Assembly: GCA_964569085.1 (NCBI GenBank)
Contig: CAZMTA010000011.1
Location: forward strand, 1-64,000
Source: JAJCZZ01 sp964569085
GTDB taxonomy: Bacteria; Gemmatimonadota; Gemmatimonadetes; Longimicrobiales; Gaopeijiaceae
DNA: 64,000 bases
Direction of reading: 5' to 3'
Shown: positions 1 through 8,616 of the stretch, piece after piece
How the letters are laid out: each line of letters starts with the position of its first letter
How positions within the stretch are numbered: position 1 is the first letter of the stretch
Translations under genes and position numbers: made by a program
Notes under the pieces: model-generated
Databases searched by the model: none
Told to the model about the DNA's origin: nothing
What the model saw: only the letters and a program-made list of their open reading frames with translations

Positions 1-12
1 CTTTCTTCTGAG

Positions 13-44
13 ACGCCCCCTCCAGCTCCGCTGGCAGGGGGCGT
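13..44 (+). terminator. Hairpin upstream of era, likely terminator of the preceding gene
   Basis: The arms at 13-21 and 36-44 are perfect inverse complements (9 bp). A further inner pairing (22-25 with 31-34) leaves a short loop and one bulged C. The sequence after it (TCTCGTTT) is moderately T-rich. The preceding gene lies outside the window, so its direction is inferred. Confidence 0.55.
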
Positions 45-56
45 TCTCGTTTGCAG

Positions 57-85
57 TTGCCCCCATCCCCCCCTCCTCCGATACT
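57..85 (+). promoter_or_regulatory. Candidate sigma-70-type promoter of era
   Basis: TTGCCC (57-62) and GATACT (80-85) are separated by 17 bp. The -10 hexamer ends only 6 bp before the era ATG at 92, so a usual start point would fall at or next to the start codon. That would give a leaderless or nearly leaderless transcript. Based on pattern only. Confidence 0.4.
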
Positions 86-91
86 CCCGGC

Positions 92-1030
92 ATGACCCCC
101 ACCGACGCACCCACCCGCACCGGATACGTGGCCCTCGTGGGCCGTCCCAACGCGGGGAAGTCCACCCTCCTCAACCGGCTGGTGGGGCAGCACCTCTCCA
201 TCGTCACGGCCAAGGCCCAGACGACGTGGCAGAGGGTCACCGGGATCCTGACGACGGAGGACGACCGGGACCAGCTCATCTTCCTCGATACTCCGGGTCT
301 GCTCGACGCACGTAACCTCCTGCAGCGCAGCATGTTGGGCGCCGCACTGGAAGCGTTGCACGAGGCCGACGTGGTGCTCGTCGTGGTGGACGCGGGCTTC
401 TCTCCCACGGCGGACGAGACGGAGCCGCTGCGCCGGGCTCTCGAGGAGACCCGCGGCGCGCCGGTCCACATCGCGCTGAACAAGATCGACCGCGCCGCGC
501 CCGAAACCGTGGACGCCTGGGTCGACTGGGCCGAAGACGCGCTCGCCGGGGCGCGGCTCCACCGGATCTCGGCCTCGGAGGGCGAAGGCGTCGACGAGCT
601 GCTCCAGGCGGTGCGGGCCGACCTGCCGGAAGGGCCGTTCCTCTACCCCGCGGACGACATCGCCTCGGATCCGGTCCGCTTCTTCGTGGCCGAGCTGGTC
701 CGGGAGACCGTCTTCGAGCAGTACGACGAGGAGATTCCCTACAGCACCTTCTGTCAGGTGGAGGAGTTCCGGGAGGATCAGGAGCCCCTCTACATCCAGA
801 TGAACGTGTACGTCGAACGGACCTCCCAGAAGGGGATCCTCATCGGCGCCAAGGGAAGGGCCATCCGGGCGCTCGGGAAGTCCGCCCGCGAGAAGATCGA
901 GCACTTTCTCGGGCGCCGGGTGTACCTCGATCTCTGGGTCAAACCCCTGAAGTCGTGGAGGAAGAACCGGGCCCACCTGGGCCGCCTCGGCTTCCGGATC
1001 CCCGACGAGGAGGAGGGGCGCGGTGCGTAG
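92..1030 (+). CDS. era: GTPase Era
   Basis: Era is a GTPase that binds 16S rRNA and assists 30S ribosome maturation. The G1 motif GRPNAGKST is at residues 17-25, DTPG at 66-69 and NKID at 130-133. The C-terminal KH RNA-binding domain is recognisable around GAKGRAIRALGK (about residues 252-263). The length (312 aa) is typical. The ATG at 92 is used because the Ras-like domain begins about ten residues later. The 3' end overlaps the GTG of the next gene by 8 bp. Confidence is high because all G motifs and the KH domain are intact. Confidence 0.97.
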   Translation: MTPTDAPTRTGYVALVGRPNAGKSTLLNRLVGQHLSIVTAKAQTTWQRVTGILTTEDDRDQLIFLDTPGLLDARNLLQRSMLGAALEALHEADVVLVVVDAGFSPTADETEPLRRALEETRGAPVHIALNKIDRAAPETVDAWVDWAEDALAGARLHRISASEGEGVDELLQAVRADLPEGPFLYPADDIASDPVRFFVAELVRETVFEQYDEEIPYSTFCQVEEFREDQEPLYIQMNVYVERTSQKGILIGAKGRAIRALGKSAREKIEHFLGRRVYLDLWVKPLKSWRKNRAHLGRLGFRIPDEEEGRGA

Positions 1031-2048
1031 ACGAGGAGCGACGGGGAAGGGGGCGATGGCGCTCCTGGCGGCCCTGGTCCTGGGTGTCGGGCTCCTGACG
1101 ACCCCCCATCCGGCGTCGGCCCAGAGCGACGACGAAGCCTCGACGTCGTCGGAAGGAGCTCTCTTCCTCCTGCTTCCGGTCGGCGCCAAGGGCGTCTCCC
1201 TGGGACGCGCCGTCACGGCCCTCCCGGGACCCGAGAGCGCATTCTGGAACCCCGCGGGTCTGGCGGGGGTGGGGCGCAGCCAGGTCACGGTCGTGCGGGG
1301 GGACCAGGCGGCGGGCACGGCGACGGCGGTGAGCCTCGCCCTGGCCAGGCCGGGCGTCGGGACGCTGGGCGCGTCGTACTTCCTCCTCGACGCCGGAGAC
1401 CAGGACTTCGTCGACCGGGACGGCAACGTGCTGGGAACGATCTCGGTGCGGAACCATCTCGGCGTGCTCTCCGGGGCCGCCCGCTTCCTGGGGCGCCTGG
1501 ACGCCGGCCTCAACGTCAAGCTGGTGCAGTTCCGCTATTCCTGCCGCGGGCTCTGCCCCGACGCCGGGACGACGGCCACGACCTACGCCGTGGACGCCGG
1601 GCTCCAGCTCTCGCCCAGCCGGGCCGTCCCCCTGCGCTTCGGGGCCATGGTGGCCCACGTGGGCCCGGACCTCCAGGTGCTGAACGCCGAGCAGTCGGAC
1701 CCCCTTCCGGCCCGCGTGCGGGTGGCGGCGGCCTGGGACGTGCTGGCGGCCTTCACCGAGAGCTCGCAGCTCGGTGCCTGGCTGGCCCTGGAGGTCGAGG
1801 ACCGCCTCCGGGACCCGGGCTCCCCCGCGCTCTACGTGGGATCGGAGCTCACCGCCGGCGAGGACGACGCGCTCCTCCTGCGGGCGGGCTACGTGATGGG
1901 CGAGCAGGACCAGCTCGACGGCGCCCGGGTGGGCCTCGGCCTCCGGTACGAGCGCTTCGAGCTGGCCATCGCCAAGTCCCTGGCCATGTCCACCGTGAAC
2001 GCCGGCGAGACCGAGCCGGTGCACGTCTCGCTCTCCATCGGATTCTGA
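1023..2048 (+). CDS. PorV/PorQ-like outer-membrane beta-barrel protein
   Basis: This 341-residue protein has an N-terminal signal peptide: a basic MRRRGATGKG followed by a hydrophobic stretch to about residue 34, ending ASAQS. The opening of the mature part (LPVGAKGVSLGRA, then SAFWNPAGLAG) is typical of the PorV/PorQ/UPF0164 family of FadL-like barrels. In Bacteroidetes such proteins serve in or beside type IX secretion. No other T9SS gene is in the window, so that role cannot be claimed. It starts with GTG overlapping era by 8 bp, and its stop overlaps the next start by 1 bp. The function beyond the family is unknown. Confidence 0.8.
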   Translation: MRRRGATGKGAMALLAALVLGVGLLTTPHPASAQSDDEASTSSEGALFLLLPVGAKGVSLGRAVTALPGPESAFWNPAGLAGVGRSQVTVVRGDQAAGTATAVSLALARPGVGTLGASYFLLDAGDQDFVDRDGNVLGTISVRNHLGVLSGAARFLGRLDAGLNVKLVQFRYSCRGLCPDAGTTATTYAVDAGLQLSPSRAVPLRFGAMVAHVGPDLQVLNAEQSDPLPARVRVAAAWDVLAAFTESSQLGAWLALEVEDRLRDPGSPALYVGSELTAGEDDALLLRAGYVMGEQDQLDGARVGLGLRYERFELAIAKSLAMSTVNAGETEPVHVSLSIGF

Positions 2049-2875
2049 TGCGGAGGATCCCGACGAAGCCGGCGAGCCGCCGCGCGTGGCCCGGCGCCGG
2101 GATCCTCGTGCTCGTCCTGATCGCACAGGCGGCCCTGCCGGGGCCGGCCGCGGGCCAGGAGGTCGACGCGGAGACCCTCCGCGCCCGCCGGGCCGCCGCG
2201 AACACCCTGCTCTCGCTCGCCCTTCCCGGCACCGGGCAGCTCCGGGACGGGAAGCGCCGGGGCTGGGCGTACCTGGCGCTGGAGGCGGTGGCGTGGGGCG
2301 CGTGGGGCCAGCGGCGCCATCGCGCCGGCGTGCTCCGCACCGAGTATCGCGACCTGGCCTGGGAGACCGGCCGGATCCGGTCCGGGGCCCGCGTGGACGG
2401 GGACTTCCCCTACTACGAGCGCCTCTCGACGTGGCCCCGGTCGGGCGCGTACGACGCCGGCCCCGACCCGGGTCTCCAACCCGAGACGGACCCCGGGAGC
2501 TACAACGGGTACGTGTGGTCCCTGGCCGCCGGGCAGTTCCTCGGCGGCCGCCCCCCGGACCCGGGCAGCGACGGGTACGCCCGGGCGCTGGACTACTACC
2601 GGACCCGGGCCTACGGCGAGGCCTTTCTCTGGGACTGGTCCACGGACCCCGACGCCCAGGCGCGGGTCGCCGACCTGATCGAACAGAGCGACGAACGCTT
2701 CCGTGAGGCCACCGTGGTCCTCGGCGCGGTCCTCGCGAACCACCTCGTCTCGGCGGTGGACGCCTATCTTTCCACCTCCCTCGACCTGCAACCGACCTCT
2801 CTCCGGGTCGCTCCCGGCCTGAACGGGCCGCCGGGCGCCTGGAGGATCTCCCTACACATCGGAGCGCTCCCTTGA
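2048..2875 (+). CDS. Hypothetical DUF5683-like envelope protein
   Basis: The protein has 275 residues. A hydrophobic N-terminus (about residues 15-36, ending near PAAGQE) looks like a signal sequence or anchor. The stretch LLSLALPGTGQLRDGKRRGW around residues 56-75 resembles the GxGQ...G..GW start of DUF5683-type membrane proteins. A second weakly hydrophobic segment lies near 222-240. There is no catalytic motif. The ATG overlaps the upstream stop (TGATG), and its own stop lies inside the TTG start of rnr, so it is translated in the same operon. The family assignment is tentative. Confidence 0.7.
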   Translation: MRRIPTKPASRRAWPGAGILVLVLIAQAALPGPAAGQEVDAETLRARRAAANTLLSLALPGTGQLRDGKRRGWAYLALEAVAWGAWGQRRHRAGVLRTEYRDLAWETGRIRSGARVDGDFPYYERLSTWPRSGAYDAGPDPGLQPETDPGSYNGYVWSLAAGQFLGGRPPDPGSDGYARALDYYRTRAYGEAFLWDWSTDPDAQARVADLIEQSDERFREATVVLGAVLANHLVSAVDAYLSTSLDLQPTSLRVAPGLNGPPGAWRISLHIGALP

Positions 2876-5010
2876 GCCGATCCCGACCCGACAAGAACCT
2901 CGAGAAGCGCGTCCACGCGGCGCTGGCCAAGAGCCGGCGCGGTCCCCTCAAGCCCATGGACCTCCAGCGGGAGCTGGACCTCCCCCGCAGCGAGGCCGAG
3001 GCGCTGAAGGAGACCCTCGCGCGCATGGAGAAGGCGGGGAAGATCTACAAGGTCAAGGGAGGCCGGTACGGCATCCCCGAGGAGATGGACCTGGTGGTCG
3101 GCACCATGTCGCTCACGAAGGGCGGCGACGGCTTCGTCCGCCCGGAGTCCGGGGAGCGCGACGCCGACGTGTACGTTCCCAACGTGAACCTCGCCACGGC
3201 CATGGACGGGGACCGGGTGACGGTCCGCATCGAGAGCCGGCCCAAGAACCGGAGCCGCGTCGGCCGGGTCATCAAGATCCTGGAGCGCTCCCACACCACC
3301 GTGGTGGGGACGCTCCACGAGGCCAACCGCTACCACTACGTCGTGGCGCTGGACCGCCGGGTCCACCGCAACATCATGGTGCCCCACGGGGATCACATGG
3401 ACGCCGAGGACGGGGACGTGGTGGTGATCCGCTACGTCTCCTACGGCGACTCCAAGCTGAGCCCCGTGGGCGAGGTCGAGGCCGTCCTCGGAAAGCTGGA
3501 CGACCCGGGCGTGGACATCCTGGCCGTGGCCCACTCCTACGGCCTGGCGCTCGAGTTCCCCGAGGAGGTCATGAAGGCGGCCCAGGAGGCCGCGAGCACG
3601 GGGATGGACGACCCGGGAGCCCATCGGGTGGACCGGACCGACCGCGTGATCTTCACCATCGATCCCGCGGACGCCAAGGACCACGACGACGCCCTTTCGA
3701 TCCGGCCCCTCGACGCGGGCGGCTGGGAGGTCGGCGTGCACATCGCCGACGTGGCCCACTTCGTCCCCGAGGGTGGCGTGATCGACCAGGAGGCGCTGGC
3801 CCGGGGCAACAGCGTCTACATGGTGGACCGGGTCATCCCCATGCTCCCGGAGCAGCTCTCCGGGGACGTGTGCTCCCTCCGCTCCGGCGTGGATCGCTTC
3901 GCGCTCTCGGTCTGGGTGGAGATGGACGCCGAGGCCAACATCCACGGGCACCGCTTCGAGCGGACCGTCATCAACTGCACGCACTCGCTGAGCTACGAGC
4001 AGGCCCAGCAGGTGCTGGACGGAGAGGGCTCCGTGGATCCGGAGGTGGACGACGCCCTCTGGCTCCTGGACGACCTCGCCCGGAAGATCCGGGAGAAGCG
4101 CATGGCCCGGGGCGCCCTGGATCTCGACCTTCCCGAGGCGCGGGTGATCCTGGACGCCGAGGGAGACCCGCTGGACATCCAGCGCCAGGAGCGGCTGGAG
4201 GCCCACCGGCTGGTCGAGGACTACATGATCATGGCCAACGAGCTCGTGGCCCGGACCTGCGAGGCCCGCAAGCTCCCGGTGCTCTACCGGATCCACGAGC
4301 CGCCCGAGCGGGAGCGCGCGGACGAGCTCCGGGACTTCATTCAGAGCCTCGGCCACCATCTGCCCCAGCGTCAGAAGCTCCAGCCCAAGGACGTCCAGAC
4401 CCTCCTCGAGGCGGTGAAGGGGCGACCCGACGAGCACCTGGTCGCCACGGTGGTGCTGCGCTCCCTCAAGCGGGCCCAGTACGACCGGGAGAACCTCGGG
4501 CACTTCGGACTGGCCTCCGAGGCCTATCTCCACTACACCTCGCCGATCCGCCGCTATCCGGATCTGGTGGTCCACCGCGAGGTGATCCGGACCCTGGTCG
4601 GGGGTGAGCCCCCGCGTCGACGCGATCCGGAGGACCTCCAGAGCGTGGCCGAGCACGCCTCGGCCCGGGAGCGGGCGGCCTCGCAGGCGGAGCGGGATTC
4701 GGTGGCGCTGAAGAAGGTCGAGTTCATGGAGCGGCACCTCGGCGACGAGTTCGAGGGCCGCGTCACCGGCGTGCAGGCCTTCGGGTTCTTCGTGACGCTG
4801 GACGACTTCTTCGTGGACGGGCTGGTGCACGTGAACAGCCTGGACGACGACTACTACCGGCTCCGCGAGGACAGCTACGCGCTGGTGGGAGACCGGGGCG
4901 GGCGGAAGTTCCAGCTCGGGGACCGGGTCGAGGTCCGGGTCACGCGCGTGGACAAGGAGGCCCGCAACGTGGACTTCGTGCTGGTGAAGAAGCTGCGGCA
5001 GGAGGCCTGA
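2872..5010 (+). CDS. rnr: Ribonuclease R (RNB family exoribonuclease)
   Basis: RNase R is a processive 3'-to-5' exoribonuclease that degrades structured RNA. The order is an N-terminal winged-helix region (about 1-70), cold-shock domains (about 75-230), the RNB catalytic domain with the aspartate cluster DPADAKDHDD near residues 264-273, and a C-terminal S1 domain from about residue 620. At 712 aa it is a little shorter than the E. coli enzyme because the basic C-terminal tail is missing. The TTG start overlaps the upstream stop (TTGA) and gives a sensible N-terminus, but a later start cannot be excluded. Confidence 0.95.
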   Translation: MSRSRPDKNLEKRVHAALAKSRRGPLKPMDLQRELDLPRSEAEALKETLARMEKAGKIYKVKGGRYGIPEEMDLVVGTMSLTKGGDGFVRPESGERDADVYVPNVNLATAMDGDRVTVRIESRPKNRSRVGRVIKILERSHTTVVGTLHEANRYHYVVALDRRVHRNIMVPHGDHMDAEDGDVVVIRYVSYGDSKLSPVGEVEAVLGKLDDPGVDILAVAHSYGLALEFPEEVMKAAQEAASTGMDDPGAHRVDRTDRVIFTIDPADAKDHDDALSIRPLDAGGWEVGVHIADVAHFVPEGGVIDQEALARGNSVYMVDRVIPMLPEQLSGDVCSLRSGVDRFALSVWVEMDAEANIHGHRFERTVINCTHSLSYEQAQQVLDGEGSVDPEVDDALWLLDDLARKIREKRMARGALDLDLPEARVILDAEGDPLDIQRQERLEAHRLVEDYMIMANELVARTCEARKLPVLYRIHEPPERERADELRDFIQSLGHHLPQRQKLQPKDVQTLLEAVKGRPDEHLVATVVLRSLKRAQYDRENLGHFGLASEAYLHYTSPIRRYPDLVVHREVIRTLVGGEPPRRRDPEDLQSVAEHASARERAASQAERDSVALKKVEFMERHLGDEFEGRVTGVQAFGFFVTLDDFFVDGLVHVNSLDDDYYRLREDSYALVGDRGGRKFQLGDRVEVRVTRVDKEARNVDFVLVKKLRQEA

Positions 5011-5016
5011 GACGGT

Positions 5017-5046
5017 TTGACTCCGAGCCGACGCCCGCGGTAACCT
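5017..5046 (+). promoter_or_regulatory. Candidate promoter of the GGDEF gene
   Basis: TTGACT (5017-5022) and TAACCT (5041-5046) are 18 bp apart, in the 66-bp gap after rnr. The expected start point is about 24 bp upstream of the ATG at 5077. It is a close match to the sigma-70 consensus against a GC-rich background. Confidence 0.6.
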
Positions 5047-5076
5047 GACCCTTCGGTTCCCCCGTCCCGCACGAGC

Positions 5077-6099
5077 ATGGCAGCCGAGAAGACCATCCTG
5101 TACTTCGGGCCCACGCGGTCCGAGCCCGCCCCGCTGGTCCTCAGGTTCGGCGCGGCCCACGACCTCCGGGTCGCGGCCGTCCGCCGCGCCGTGGACGTGC
5201 GCGCGCACCTGAACCGGACCTTCCCGGCGTGCGTCGTCCTCGAGACGGAGGGCGACGGAGGGGAGATCCTGGACCTGGTGGAGCAGCTCAAGCAGGATGC
5301 GTTCACGGCCATCGTCCCCCTGGTCGTGCTGGTTCCGGAAGGGTCCGAAGCGCTGGCGTCCGACTGCCTGGAACGGGGGGCGGACGAGGTCCTGGGCGCG
5401 GGGCTCCCCGAGCGGGAGCGCGAGCTGCGCCTGGCGCAGGTCCTGCGCCGGACCGACCGGGACGTGAGCGTGCACCCCACCACACGGCTCCCGGGCACGA
5501 ACCACATCGCGCGGGACATGGCCTACCGGCTGGCGGCAGGGCAGCGGTTCGCGGTGTGCTACGCGGACCTGGACCACTTCAAGGAATTCAACGACCGGTA
5601 CGGGTACGCGTTCGGCGACGGCGTCATCCGCATCCTCTCCAAGATCCTCCGCGACCTGGTCCGGGGCCTGGCCCCCGGTGGGTTCGTCGGCCACATCGGA
5701 GGGGACGACTTCATCTTCAACGTCCCGGTGGAGCACCTCGAGGCCACCTGCGACGAGATCATCCGGCTGTTCGACACCCTGATCCCCTACCAGTACACCG
5801 AGGAGGACCGGCGCGCCGGGTACTTCCTCGGGCGGGACCGGCGCGGAGCCATCCACCGGATCCCCCTTATGACCCTGTCCATCGGGGTCGTGACGAACCA
5901 GTTCCAGACCTTCCAGCACACCGGCCAGATCTCCGAGCTGGCGGCGGAGATGAAGACGTACGCCAAGACGATCCCCGGCTCGGTGTACGTCGTCGACCGG
6001 CGTCACCAGCTCCCGACGCTGGAGACGGCGTCCGCCGAGGAGCCCGAGCGCCTCGCGGATCCCATCGACCTGATGGGCGCCGCGGAACCGACCCCCTGA
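5077..6099 (+). CDS. Pseudo-receiver/GGDEF-domain protein
   Basis: The protein has 340 aa. Residues 1-130 look like a response-regulator receiver fold, but the expected phospho-acceptor Asp appears to be Glu (ACVVLETEG). Residues about 140-310 form a GGDEF domain with ADLDHFKEFND and the signature GGDDF near residue 209, a variant of GG(D/E)EF. No RxxD inhibitory site is visible just before it. It may be a diguanylate cyclase with phosphorylation-independent control, or a weakly active c-di-GMP receptor; the sequence does not decide. It has its own promoter and is followed 16 bp later by the zinc-ribbon gene. Confidence 0.88.
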   Translation: MAAEKTILYFGPTRSEPAPLVLRFGAAHDLRVAAVRRAVDVRAHLNRTFPACVVLETEGDGGEILDLVEQLKQDAFTAIVPLVVLVPEGSEALASDCLERGADEVLGAGLPERERELRLAQVLRRTDRDVSVHPTTRLPGTNHIARDMAYRLAAGQRFAVCYADLDHFKEFNDRYGYAFGDGVIRILSKILRDLVRGLAPGGFVGHIGGDDFIFNVPVEHLEATCDEIIRLFDTLIPYQYTEEDRRAGYFLGRDRRGAIHRIPLMTLSIGVVTNQFQTFQHTGQISELAAEMKTYAKTIPGSVYVVDRRHQLPTLETASAEEPERLADPIDLMGAAEPTP

Positions 6100-6115
6100 A
6101 CCCACGAGTGCCACC

Positions 6116-7246
6116 ATGGTGATGACCGTCGAATGCCCCTCCTGCGCCAGCACCTTCCCCGTGGATCCGGACAAGGTCCCCGAGGGCGGCGTGAACGCGC
6201 GGTGCACCTCGTGCAGCGAGGTGTTCCGGGTGGAGCGGCCGTCGGAGCCCGAGGTCGAGGCCACCTGGGAGGCGCCGGCCGCGCCGGCGGCCGAGGAAGC
6301 CGCCCTCCCGGGCGAGCCCCCCGCGACCCAGGCAGACACCGAGTCCCTCGTGGAGCCCCAGGAGGCCGAGCCGGACACCGGCGACGACTGGGACGTCGGG
6401 GCCGAGCTGGCCGAGCCCACGGACGCCGACACCGACTTCGGGGCGGGGAGCCTCTCGGATCTGGACCCGCCGGCCGGGACCGAGGAGGACGCCGAGGCGT
6501 CGGAGCCCGGCGCCCAGGCGGACTGGGAGGCGTGGCAGGGGAGCGGCGGCGACGAGGAGCCCGACACGTCGGGCGACGACGACGCACTCGAGGCGAGCAC
6601 CCCCCTCACCATGGACGCCGGCGACGACGACGCCTGGGGCACGGACACCGGAGCCGGCATCCACACGGGGACCGACGAAGTCGAGCCGGCCGCCGAGGCC
6701 GAGGCCGACGACTGGGTCTTCGAGACCGAGGACGACCCCATGGGGAGCGGCCTGGACGACGAGGAGGAAGCCGCCGAGGGCGTGGCGGACGACTCGTTCT
6801 TCATGGCCGGGACGGCGCCCGCCGAGACCGACACCGAGGACGGGGCGGACCTCGACGCGGACGGGCCCTCCTTCGACATCCAGCCCGGGGGACTCGAGCT
6901 CGAGGGCGACGACGAGGCGGCCGACGACGCGGCGGTGGCGGAGCCCGAGGCGGAAGCCCCGGCCGAGGAAGCCGCCCCGGTGCAGGGCTTCTCCTTCGGC
7001 CGCAGGGATCCGGCGGACAAGGCGCGCCGTCTGGCCCGTGTCCTGGTCTCCGACATGATCATGTACAACCCGGAGCGGCATCAGCGGGCGCTGGCCAACG
7101 GGACGCTGAAGGACGACTTCGAGGACGAGATCGCCAAGTCCTGGAAGGAGTACGTCGAGCAGGTGGGGGTCGAGATGGCGGAGAGCACGACCTACTGGAC
7201 CGACGCCCTCAACGACATCCTGGCCAAGGGCGACCCGGTCTTCTGA
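6116..7246 (+). CDS. Acidic zinc-ribbon (MJ0042-type) protein
   Basis: The N-terminus carries a four-cysteine zinc ribbon: CPSC near residues 6-9 and CTSC near 29-32. This is the MJ0042-type finger common in large Myxococcota and Gemmatimonadota proteins. Residues about 40-290 are a very acidic, low-complexity linker rich in Glu, Asp and Ala. The last 80 residues turn basic and helical and look like a folded domain (DKARRLARVLVSDMIMYNPERHQ). No membrane segment or enzyme motif is seen. It may be a regulatory adaptor, but the function is unknown. It could be transcribed with the GGDEF gene 16 bp upstream. Confidence 0.8.
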   Translation: MVMTVECPSCASTFPVDPDKVPEGGVNARCTSCSEVFRVERPSEPEVEATWEAPAAPAAEEAALPGEPPATQADTESLVEPQEAEPDTGDDWDVGAELAEPTDADTDFGAGSLSDLDPPAGTEEDAEASEPGAQADWEAWQGSGGDEEPDTSGDDDALEASTPLTMDAGDDDAWGTDTGAGIHTGTDEVEPAAEAEADDWVFETEDDPMGSGLDDEEEAAEGVADDSFFMAGTAPAETDTEDGADLDADGPSFDIQPGGLELEGDDEAADDAAVAEPEAEAPAEEAAPVQGFSFGRRDPADKARRLARVLVSDMIMYNPERHQRALANGTLKDDFEDEIAKSWKEYVEQVGVEMAESTTYWTDALNDILAKGDPVF

Positions 7247-7331
7247 CGTCGTCCCACCGGGGCATGGAATCGCCCCCGGAACGGGGCGAACTTGCCACAC
7301 GGGGGAGCGGGCCGAAGGCCCCGGGGGGACG

Positions 7332-7360
7332 TTGATGCCCTCGCGCCCGCCCGGTATATT
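7332..7360 (+). promoter_or_regulatory. Promoter of prfB-lysS
   Basis: TTGATG (7332-7337) and TATATT (7355-7360) are 17 bp apart, one of the best matches to the sigma-70 consensus in the window. A start near 7367 would give an untranslated leader of about 84 nt that contains the hairpin at 7379-7409. Confidence 0.65.
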
Positions 7361-7378
7361 CCCCCACGCTGCACCCGA

Positions 7379-7409
7379 CGAGGGGCCGTCCGCGGCGGAC
7401 GGCCCCTCG
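7379..7409 (+). promoter_or_regulatory. Perfect 14-bp hairpin in the prfB leader
   Basis: Arms 7379-7392 and 7396-7409 are perfectly complementary, with a 3-nt loop (CGG). The hairpin lies downstream of the prfB promoter and ends 41 nt before the ATG. No T-run follows, so it is not a standard intrinsic terminator in this direction. It may act as a leader structure (stability or attenuation), or as a terminator of RNA coming from upstream. Confidence 0.55.
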
Positions 7410-7450
7410 CGTGCATTCACGGACACATCCCGCACCGACCGCAGGGCGCC

Positions 7451-8558
7451 ATGACCAACGAGAAGCTGGAGACGCTCGAGGAGCTCACGGAGCAGCTGGC
7501 CGAGCTCAGGGGGTATCTTTGACCTGGACGTCCGTCAGGAGCGTCTGAGCGAGCTGGACCAGCGCATTGCGCGCCCGGGGTTCTGGGACGACCCCGACAA
7601 GGCGCGGGAGGTCATCGACGAGTCGAACCGCCTGAAGGGGTGGATCGAGCCGTGGGAGGAGCTGCACGAGCGGGCCGGGAACCTGGAGACCCTGGTCGAG
7701 CTCCTCCAGGAGGCCGACGACGCCGAGCTCAAGGCCGAGTTCGACCGCGGCATCCAGGAGATGCGGAAGGGCCTCGACGCCCTCGAGGTCCGCACCATGC
7801 TCCAGGGCGAGGACGACCACCGCGAGGCCATCGTCACCATCAACCCCGGCGCCGGCGGCACCGAGTCCCAGGACTGGGCCGAGATGCTCACCCGGATGTA
7901 CACCCGGTGGGCGGAGCGCCACGGCTTCACGGTGAGCGTCATGGACCTCCAGCCGGGCGAGGAGGCCGGGATCAAGGGCGCCACCCTCGAGATCAAGGGG
8001 GACAACGCCTTCGGGTACCTGAAGGCCGAGACCGGCGTGCACCGCCTCGTGCGGATCTCGCCCTTCGACGCCCAGTCCCGGCGGCACACCTCCTTCGCCA
8101 GCGTCTTCGTGTACCCCATGGTCGAGGACGACATCGAGATCGAGATCGACGAGTCGGACCTGCGGGTGGACACCTACCGGGCGTCCGGCGCGGGCGGGCA
8201 GCACGTGAACAAGACCGACTCGGCGGTGCGGATCACCCACGAGCCGTCGGGCATCGTGGTGTCCTGCCAGCAGGAGCGGTCCCAGCACAAGAACCGCGCG
8301 ACGGCCATGAAGATGCTCCGCGCGGCGCTCTACCGGCACGCCATGGAGGAGAAGGAGAAGGCCCGGGCGGAGATCGAGGCCACCAAGACCGACATCGCCT
8401 GGGGCAACCAGATCCGCTCCTACGTCTTCCAGCCCTACACCATGGTCAACGACCACCGCACCGAGCTGAAGCTCAGCGACGTGCACGAGGTCATGGACGG
8501 CGAGCTGGATCCGTTCATCGAAGCCTTCCTGAAGCAGTCCGCCTCGTCGACGTCCTAG
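7451..8558 (+). CDS. prfB: Peptide chain release factor 2, made by +1 programmed frameshift
   Basis: RF2 recognises UGA and UAA and releases the finished peptide. The reading frame starts at ATG 7451 and runs 23 codons to CTT TGA (7517-7522). After a +1 shift it continues at GAC 7521 to 8558, giving about 368 aa. The shift site is canonical: an AGGGGG Shine-Dalgarno-like element (7508-7513), then TAT CTT TGA C. The codon-recognition tripeptide SPF (in RISPFDAQ) and the catalytic GGQ (SGAGGQHVNK) are both present in the second frame. The interruption is autoregulation by RF2 supply, not a broken gene. lysS follows 58 bp later in a common prfB-lysS arrangement. Confidence 0.97.
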
Positions 8559-8616
8559 CCCCGGCGCCCCGACGAGGCCGCCGCCCCCGAAGCCCGAGCC
8601 CCTCACCCCCGATTCC

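Noticed and set aside
2764..7068. 1434-codon open frame on the minus strand opposite rnr and the GGDEF and zinc-ribbon genes
   Set aside because: GC-rich genes leave long antisense frames open by codon bias. The plus-strand products have clear domains; this one is low-complexity with no motif.
7451..7522. prfB as a frameshifted pseudogene
   Set aside because: The stop lies exactly at the conserved RF2 programmed site with the SD-like element, and the rest of the protein is intact.
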